Of a stretch of 11,426 nt of DNA, positions 7,819 to 11,426 are shown piece by piece. The translations under genes and the position numbers were made by a program. The notes under the pieces are model-generated. The model had not been told where the DNA came from and did not search any database. It saw nothing but the letters and a program-made list of their open reading frames with translations. Every line of letters begins with the position of its first letter. Position 1 is the first letter of the stretch. The DNA comes from Gammaproteobacteria bacterium. GTDB lineage: Bacteria > Pseudomonadota > Gammaproteobacteria > DSM-19610. Location of the stretch: NCBI GenBank assembly GCA_011371465.1, contig DRQL01000267.1, positions 1 to 11,426 on the forward strand. The letters are read 5' to 3'.

Positions 7819-8791
7819 GGGCCGACAGGGAGCAGTACGGGTTGCGTTGCTGGCGGAACAGGGCGAACGTAGTGAATTTCGTGCTTTTCTCGAGGGTGAA
7901 GGCATGGAGGTCGTGCTCGATGGCGGCTTTTGCCTGCCACTTCCCGGTGTTTTGAACGGCGCCGAGGTTCTGCTGGTCAATATGAGTGACCGGCCGGACC
8001 GCAACCAGGTACAGGATGTCCTGGAACAGTCACCCGTACCGGTGCTGCTGAACCAGGGCGGTATCGGCAGCAGTGCAACCTGGCAGCGTCGGCTGGTGGG
8101 CAAGCTGCAGACACTGGCGAACCGGTCGGAACCGGTTACAGGCAGCAGCGTACATCACAGCCGACCGGAGTTACGTGTGGTTCATGATCGAGACAATGGC
8201 GGCATTACAATGCCGTGGCTGGTGGTGCTTGGGGCATCGATCGGCGGGCCACAGGCGGTGGCGAGATTCCTGCAGGCACTGCCGGGGGATTTGCCGGTCG
8301 TTCTGTTGCTGGCGCAGCATATATCCGCTGCGTACCAGGACCTGCTGGCGGAACAGCTGGACCGCTGCAGCGCGTGGCCGGTGGCTGTGCTGGGCGAAGC
8401 GCAGACCCTGGAAACGGGGCAACTGTGGATCGTACCCTCCGAGACCCATATCGATATGGACCGGGACGGTGCGGTGCGACGCTGCGGGAGGCCGTGGGAT
8501 TCCGCCCACCGGCCCGATATCAACACGGTATTGCAGCGCGCTGCCCTGACCTTCGGCCGGCGTTGCGGAACGATTATTTTCAGCGGACTTGGCCAGGATG
8601 GCAGCCTGGGATGTGCCACCATCGCGGAATACGGCGGGTTCGTGTGGACCCAGAGTTCGGAGAGCTGTGCGCTGGCAGGCATGCCGGAAGCCGCCCGGCG
8701 AGCCTGCAAGGTCGAACTGAGCGGAACCCCTGAACAGCTTGCGCAGATGCTGGTACAGCGCTGCCAGTCCGGGTCTGCGCACATTAACTAG
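7811..8791 (+). CDS. chpB: CheB-family chemoreceptor methylesterase ChpB with degenerate receiver
   Basis: A 326-residue CheB homologue expected to hydrolyse methyl-glutamates on PilJ, opposing PilK. The C-terminal esterase domain (about 134-320) keeps the catalytic triad: S143 in LGASIGGP, H170 in LAQH and D263 in SGLGQDGS. HRPDIN at 233-238 fits the conserved RPSVD-type segment. The N-terminal 115 residues have the size and alternating hydrophobic pattern of a receiver. However, the N-terminal strand (VALLAEQGE) has no acidic pair, and the position expected to hold the phosphoacceptor reads LLVNMSDRPD rather than LDVEMP. Control by phosphorylation therefore seems unlikely in the usual way. 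The start ATG overlaps the chpA stop by 8 bases, with GAGGA at 7795-7799 inside chpA as ribosome binding site, which suggests translational coupling. A degenerate N-terminus is, as far as I recall, also seen in Pseudomonas ChpB. Confidence 0.92.
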   Translation: MAEGRQGAVRVALLAEQGERSEFRAFLEGEGMEVVLDGGFCLPLPGVLNGAEVLLVNMSDRPDRNQVQDVLEQSPVPVLLNQGGIGSSATWQRRLVGKLQTLANRSEPVTGSSVHHSRPELRVVHDRDNGGITMPWLVVLGASIGGPQAVARFLQALPGDLPVVLLLAQHISAAYQDLLAEQLDRCSAWPVAVLGEAQTLETGQLWIVPSETHIDMDRDGAVRRCGRPWDSAHRPDINTVLQRAALTFGRRCGTIIFSGLGQDGSLGCATIAEYGGFVWTQSSESCALAGMPEAARRACKVELSGTPEQLAQMLVQRCQSGSAHIN

Positions 8792-8815
8792 ACAGGAATA
8801 CAGGGAGCGTTAATC

Positions 8816-9292
8816 ATGAGTGCTGTTGTAGAGTCTGTAAGAAGCCTGTGGGTACCGCTGGAAGAGACCAACCTGCTGGTGCCCAATGTCGCGATCGCCG
8901 AAGTGATCAACTACCAGCCGCTGGACCTGATCCACGACGGACCGGACTGGCTGCTGGGATGCCTGCGCTGGCGCGAGCAGGAATTGCCGGTGGTGTCGGC
9001 AGAACACCTGTGCGGTTTCCGTTTTCCGCAGGGAGACCGCGGCTCGCGTATCTCGGTCATCAACTCGGTGCGCCCGGGTGCAGAGTTACCCTTCTATGCC
9101 ATTGTGACCGCAGGCATCCCGCGCCTGTTCAGCGCAGACGAGGATGCGCTGGGCGAGTCGGTGCTCGGCGAGCGGGAGTTGCCGGATACGGTCGCCGACG
9201 TGGTGCGGATCGGTAACGAAGAAGCCCTGATCCCGGACCTGGACAAGATCCAGGCGATGGTGGGTGCTGCCTGGGGAGCGCACGGGAAATAA
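8816..9292 (+). CDS. chpC: CheW-like coupling protein ChpC
   Basis: A single CheW-like domain of 158 residues, the usual size for the family. It should form a beta-barrel scaffold that couples a chemoreceptor to ChpA at the array. Visible family features are the N-terminal strand LWVPLEETNLLVPNVAIAEV (11-30), the turn DWLLGCLRWREQELPVVS (44-61, equivalent to the 'G.i..RG..iPvidl' region of CheW) and a C-terminal LIPDLDKI helix start (138-145). The strongly conserved arginine-glycine of that region is replaced by RWREQE, which is common in divergent Chp coupling proteins. AGGGAG at 8802-8807 sits 8 bases before the ATG. It lies 24 bases after chpB and is the last gene of the cluster here. The chpD and chpE genes that follow in Pseudomonas are absent. 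The name rests on gene order more than on sequence. A PilI-like role cannot be excluded. Confidence 0.85.
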   Translation: MSAVVESVRSLWVPLEETNLLVPNVAIAEVINYQPLDLIHDGPDWLLGCLRWREQELPVVSAEHLCGFRFPQGDRGSRISVINSVRPGAELPFYAIVTAGIPRLFSADEDALGESVLGERELPDTVADVVRIGNEEALIPDLDKIQAMVGAAWGAHGK

Positions 9293-9334
9293 CGTTAACA
9301 GGCCCTAGCCGGCCAGGTCCCCCCACAGGGCCTG
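9287..9334 (-). terminator. Possible weak terminator for the ahcY-metF-rsmE operon
   Basis: On the - strand an 8-base perfect inverted repeat (9327-9334 with 9299-9306) encloses a 20-base loop and includes the rsmE stop codon. It is followed by TTAACGTTATTT, a broken T-run, before entering chpC. The long loop and interrupted T-tract make this weak. In the + direction no T-run follows, so nothing here obviously ends the chemosensory transcript. Confidence 0.3.
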
Positions 9335-10036
9335 CACCGCGCTGAGCGTCGCCAGCGCCGCGGTTTCAGTACGCAGCACCCTGGGTCCAAGCCGCACGGG
9401 CTGAAATCCGGCCGATACGGCCAGTGCCATTTCCTGTTCTTCCAGTCCACCTTCCGGCCCGACCAGTATACGAACCCGCTTCACCGGTTGCAGGTCACGG
9501 AGGCCGGTTTCCGCCACAGGGTCGAGCACCAGTTGCAGGGCGCTGTTTTCCCCGGCACACCAGTCCGCTAACCCGCAGGGCACCTGCAGGGCCGGCAGCA
9601 CAGAACGACCGGACTGTTCACATGCGGCACGCATTACACCCTGCCAGTGCGCCAGGCGTTTTTCCAGGCGCTGGTCCTGCAGGCGGACCTGTGAGCGGCG
9701 GGTCCAGAGCGGCGTCACGGTGTTGACACCGAGTTCCACGGATTTCTGCAGTACGAAATCCATGCGTTCCCCCCGCGAGACGCCCTGTCCCAGTTCGATC
9801 TGTAATGCGGATTCGTTGCCGACCGGTTCGCTGCTGCGTATGCGGGCCAGCACCTGCTTTTTGTCAGCGCTTGCCACGGTGGCGTGATAGTCCCGGCCCG
9901 AACCGTCGAACAGCACCAGCGTATCGCCGTCGCGAAGGCGCAGTACCCGCGTGATGTAGTGGCTGGTTTCCCGGTCCAGTGCAACCGTTTCCCCGTCGGC
10001 GAGTGCCTGCCGGGTATAAAAGCGGGAAGTGCGCAC
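9305..10036 (-). CDS. rsmE: 16S rRNA (uracil-1498-N3)-methyltransferase RsmE
   Basis: A SPOUT-fold methyltransferase that methylates N3 of U1498 in 16S rRNA on the 30S subunit, using S-adenosylmethionine. The 243-residue length is normal. The N-terminal PUA-like RNA-binding part covers about 1-70. The methyltransferase domain has GQGVSRGERMDFVLQKSVEL (83-102), RSQVRL (114-119), ACEQSGR (138-144), LVGPEGGLEEQE (191-202) and the knot segment LGPRVLRTETAAL (216-228), all hallmarks of the family. The start is GTG at 10034-10036. It is chosen because the product MRTSRFY aligns with the usual RsmE N-terminus, although no good ribosome binding site precedes it. The frame stays open upstream into metF. 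It begins 13 bases after the metF stop, so translation is probably coupled to metF. It faces chpC tail to tail. Confidence 0.94.
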   Translation of the reverse strand: MRTSRFYTRQALADGETVALDRETSHYITRVLRLRDGDTLVLFDGSGRDYHATVASADKKQVLARIRSSEPVGNESALQIELGQGVSRGERMDFVLQKSVELGVNTVTPLWTRRSQVRLQDQRLEKRLAHWQGVMRAACEQSGRSVLPALQVPCGLADWCAGENSALQLVLDPVAETGLRDLQPVKRVRILVGPEGGLEEQEMALAVSAGFQPVRLGPRVLRTETAALATLSAVQALWGDLAG

Positions 10037-10049
10037 AGGGTGGTGCCGT

Positions 10050-10898
10050 TCAGAGGCCCAGCCTGTTCCAGATTGCGCTGGTGGGGCCGGCCTGGTTCAT
10101 GGTGTAGAAGTGCAGGCCGGGTGCACCGGCATCCAGCAGTGCCTGGCACATTTCGCTGATCACGTCTTCACCAAAGGCGCGGATGGAGGCCCGGTCGTCG
10201 CCGAAGGTTTCCAGCCGCTTGCGGATCCAGCGCGGGATCTCGGCCCCGCACATGTCGGAGAAACGCGCCAGCTGGGTATAGTTGGTAATCGGCATGATGC
10301 CGGGCACGATAGGGATGTTGATGCCCCGTTTGTCGCACTGTTCGACAAAATGGTAGTAGGCATAGGGATTGAAGAAATACTGGGTGATGGCGCTGTCCGC
10401 GCCGGCCTCGACCTTGCGTTTGAAGTTGTCCAGGTCGGTGTCGGCGTTGTCGGCCTGCGGGTGGAATTCCGGGTAGGCAGCGACTTCGATATGAAAATGG
10501 TCGCCGGTTTCGCTGCGGATGCACTGCACCAGTTCATTGGCGTAACGGAATTCGCCCGGCTGGCCCATGCCCGAGGGAATATCGCCGCGCAATGCCACGA
10601 TATGACGGATGTTCTGCTCCCGGTACAGCTGCAGGATGTCACGGATGCTGTCCCTGGTGGAACCCACGCAGGACAGGTGTGGTGCCGCCTCTATGCCTGA
10701 ATCACGCTGGATTTCGCACACTGTCTCGAAGGTGCGCTCGCGGGTGGAACCACCGGCGCCAAAGGTGACCGAGAAAAAGCGCGGTTTCAGCCTGGCCAGT
10801 TGCTCACGCGTTGTCCGCAGTTTGGCAGCGCCTTCGTCCGTTTTGGGCGGGAAGAATTCAAAACTGTATACGCGCGGATGTTTTTGTTGCGATTTCAT
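10050..10898 (-). CDS. metF: Methylenetetrahydrofolate reductase MetF
   Basis: Flavoprotein that reduces 5,10-methylenetetrahydrofolate to 5-methyltetrahydrofolate, the methyl donor for methionine synthase. The 282 residues match the short bacterial form without a regulatory domain. Visible features are SFEFFPPKT with the catalytic Glu at E14 (E28 in E. coli), the SVTFGAGGS segment (43-51), ALRGD with D106 (D120 in E. coli, next to FAD), HIEVAAYPEFHP (136-147), ITQYFF (171-176) and PGIMPI (199-204). The start is ATG at 10896-10898, with AGGGAA (10908-10913) 9 bases ahead on the - strand. It lies 107 bases after ahcY and 13 bases before rsmE, all on the same strand, so it probably belongs to one operon controlled upstream of ahcY. 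Next to ahcY it forms a methyl-cycle pair: one gene recycles homocysteine, the other supplies the methyl group. Nothing in it looks damaged. Confidence 0.96.
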   Translation of the reverse strand: MKSQQKHPRVYSFEFFPPKTDEGAAKLRTTREQLARLKPRFFSVTFGAGGSTRERTFETVCEIQRDSGIEAAPHLSCVGSTRDSIRDILQLYREQNIRHIVALRGDIPSGMGQPGEFRYANELVQCIRSETGDHFHIEVAAYPEFHPQADNADTDLDNFKRKVEAGADSAITQYFFNPYAYYHFVEQCDKRGINIPIVPGIMPITNYTQLARFSDMCGAEIPRWIRKRLETFGDDRASIRAFGEDVISEMCQALLDAGAPGLHFYTMNQAGPTSAIWNRLGL

Positions 10899-10907
10899 GA
10901 GTGTCTG

Positions 10908-10913
10908 TTCCCT
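10908..10913 (-). promoter_or_regulatory. Ribosome binding site of metF
   Basis: AGGGAA on the - strand, 9 bases before the metF ATG. It gives metF its own ribosome loading site rather than dependence on ahcY translation. Confidence 0.6.
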
Positions 10914-10920
10914 GCACGCG

Positions 10921-10934
10921 ACGGTATAAACCGT
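10921..10934. repeat. Small inverted repeat upstream of metF
   Basis: ACGGT and ACCGT arms separated by four bases, ahead of the metF ribosome binding site. The stem is only five pairs. It contains the AT-rich core of the gap, but no matching -35 element stands at the right distance, so I do not call a promoter. Confidence 0.3.
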
Positions 10935-10958
10935 ACCTTGCCGGCAGCGGGCTGTCCG

Positions 10959-10999
10959 CCCGATAAGGCGCCTGCCCTCGCGGGCAGGCGGCTATCCGG
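10959..10999 (-). repeat. Strong REP-like hairpin between ahcY and metF
   Basis: Nine perfect G/C-rich pairs (10969-10977 with 10982-10990) close a four-base loop that reads GCGA, a GNRA tetraloop, in the - strand transcript. Outer pairing continues through GATA/TATC and CC/GG with one A bulge and two mismatches, giving about 16 pairs over 41 bases. In - orientation the ends read CCGGATA and GCGCCTTATC, close to the enterobacterial REP/PU palindrome ends (GCCGGAT...CGCCTTATCCGGC). No T-run follows, so it is not an intrinsic terminator. It could stabilise the upstream ahcY message or be one copy of a dispersed repeat. The rest of the 107-base gap holds only the features listed. Confidence 0.6.
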
Positions 11000-11005
11000 T
11001 GGAGT

Positions 11006-11426
11006 TCAGTAGCGGTAATGCTCCGGCTTGTACGGCCCGTCTACCGGCAGGCCCAGGTACTCGGCCTGTTCCTCGGTCAGTCTGGTCAGGTTGGCGCCGA
11101 TTTTTTTCAGGTGCAGGCGGGCAACTTTTTCATCCAGGTGCTTGGGTAACACGAACACCTGGTTTTCATAGTTCTGACCGTTGCTGAACAGTTCCATCTG
11201 CGCCATCACCTGGTTGGTGAAGGAGGCCGACATCACAAAACTCGGGTGACCGGTTGCGCAGCCCAGGTTCACCAGGCGGCCCTTGGCCAGCACGATGATC
11301 TTCTTGCCGTCCGGGAAGATCACGTGATCGACCTGGGGCTTGATCTCTTCCCACTGGTATTTTTCCAGCGAAGCGATATCGATTTCCGAATCAAAGTGAC
11401 CGATATTGCAGACAATTGCTTCGTCC
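11006..11426 (-). CDS. ahcY: Adenosylhomocysteinase (S-adenosylhomocysteine hydrolase), C-terminal part
   Basis: The last 139 residues of an NAD-dependent enzyme that splits S-adenosylhomocysteine into adenosine and homocysteine, relieving inhibition of methyltransferases. The frame is open to the right edge of the window, so the N-terminal roughly two thirds is missing. Visible family features are NIGHFDSEID near the edge, then KIIVLAKGRLVNLGCATGHP, FVMSASFTNQV, LPKHLDEKVA and the diagnostic C-terminus DGPYKPEHYRY ending at the stop 11006-11008. The start at 11323 that an ORF finder might pick (GTG) is internal. It is the first visible gene of the ahcY-metF-rsmE operon. Any promoter or S-adenosylhomocysteine riboswitch, a common leader of this operon in proteobacteria, would lie outside the window. 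Confidence 0.97.
   Translation of the reverse strand, partial: DEAIVCNIGHFDSEIDIASLEKYQWEEIKPQVDHVIFPDGKKIIVLAKGRLVNLGCATGHPSFVMSASFTNQVMAQMELFSNGQNYENQVFVLPKHLDEKVARLHLKKIGANLTRLTEEQAEYLGLPVDGPYKPEHYRY

Noticed and set aside
10959..10999. Intrinsic terminator between ahcY and metF
   Set aside because: The stem is strong but no run of T follows on the - strand, so standard Rho-independent termination is not supported.
10899..11005. Riboswitch for S-adenosylhomocysteine or S-adenosylmethionine ahead of metF
   Set aside because: The gap is short, dominated by one simple hairpin, and I see no multi-stem conserved core. Such an element would be expected upstream of ahcY, outside the window.

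Overview
The window comes from a high-GC gammaproteobacterium. It shows the gene order pilJ-pilK-chpA-chpB-chpC, the Pil-Chp chemosensory cluster that governs type IV pilus twitching and surface sensing in Pseudomonas and relatives. Next to it, in convergent orientation, is a methyl-cycle operon, ahcY-metF-rsmE. I recognise families but cannot name the genus. Free-living, non-enteric gammaproteobacteria would fit.

Bases 1-9292 (+ strand) hold the chemosensory cluster. It begins inside the signalling domain of a PilJ-type methyl-accepting protein. It continues with a CheR-family methyltransferase (PilK), a giant 2032-residue hybrid histidine kinase (ChpA/PilL), a CheB-family methylesterase (ChpB) and a CheW-like coupling protein (ChpC). 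Gaps are 16 and 31 bases, then an 8-base overlap, then 24 bases, so this is almost certainly one transcript. The upstream members expected from other species (pilG, pilH, pilI and the start of pilJ) would lie to the left of the window. PilK and ChpB should add and remove methyl groups on PilJ. ChpC couples receptor to kinase. ChpA autophosphorylates and passes phosphate among its own phosphotransfer (Hpt) domains, its C-terminal receiver and external CheY-like proteins.

Bases 9305-11426 (- strand) hold ahcY (3' part only), metF and rsmE, read right to left. AhcY breaks down S-adenosylhomocysteine, MetF makes 5-methyltetrahydrofolate for methionine synthesis, and RsmE is an S-adenosylmethionine-dependent 16S rRNA methyltransferase. 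The two operons meet tail to tail with only 12 bases between the stop codons of chpC and rsmE.

No stretch longer than 107 bases lacks a gene. That longest gap, between ahcY and metF, carries a strong hairpin resembling enterobacterial REP sequences. There is no mobile element, CRISPR array, tRNA or rRNA. I see no wholly new system. The features most worth attention are in ChpA (degenerate phosphotransfer domains, a tandemly duplicated acidic linker, a recent-looking duplication of two Hpt domains), the pseudo-receiver of ChpB, and the ahcY-metF hairpin.
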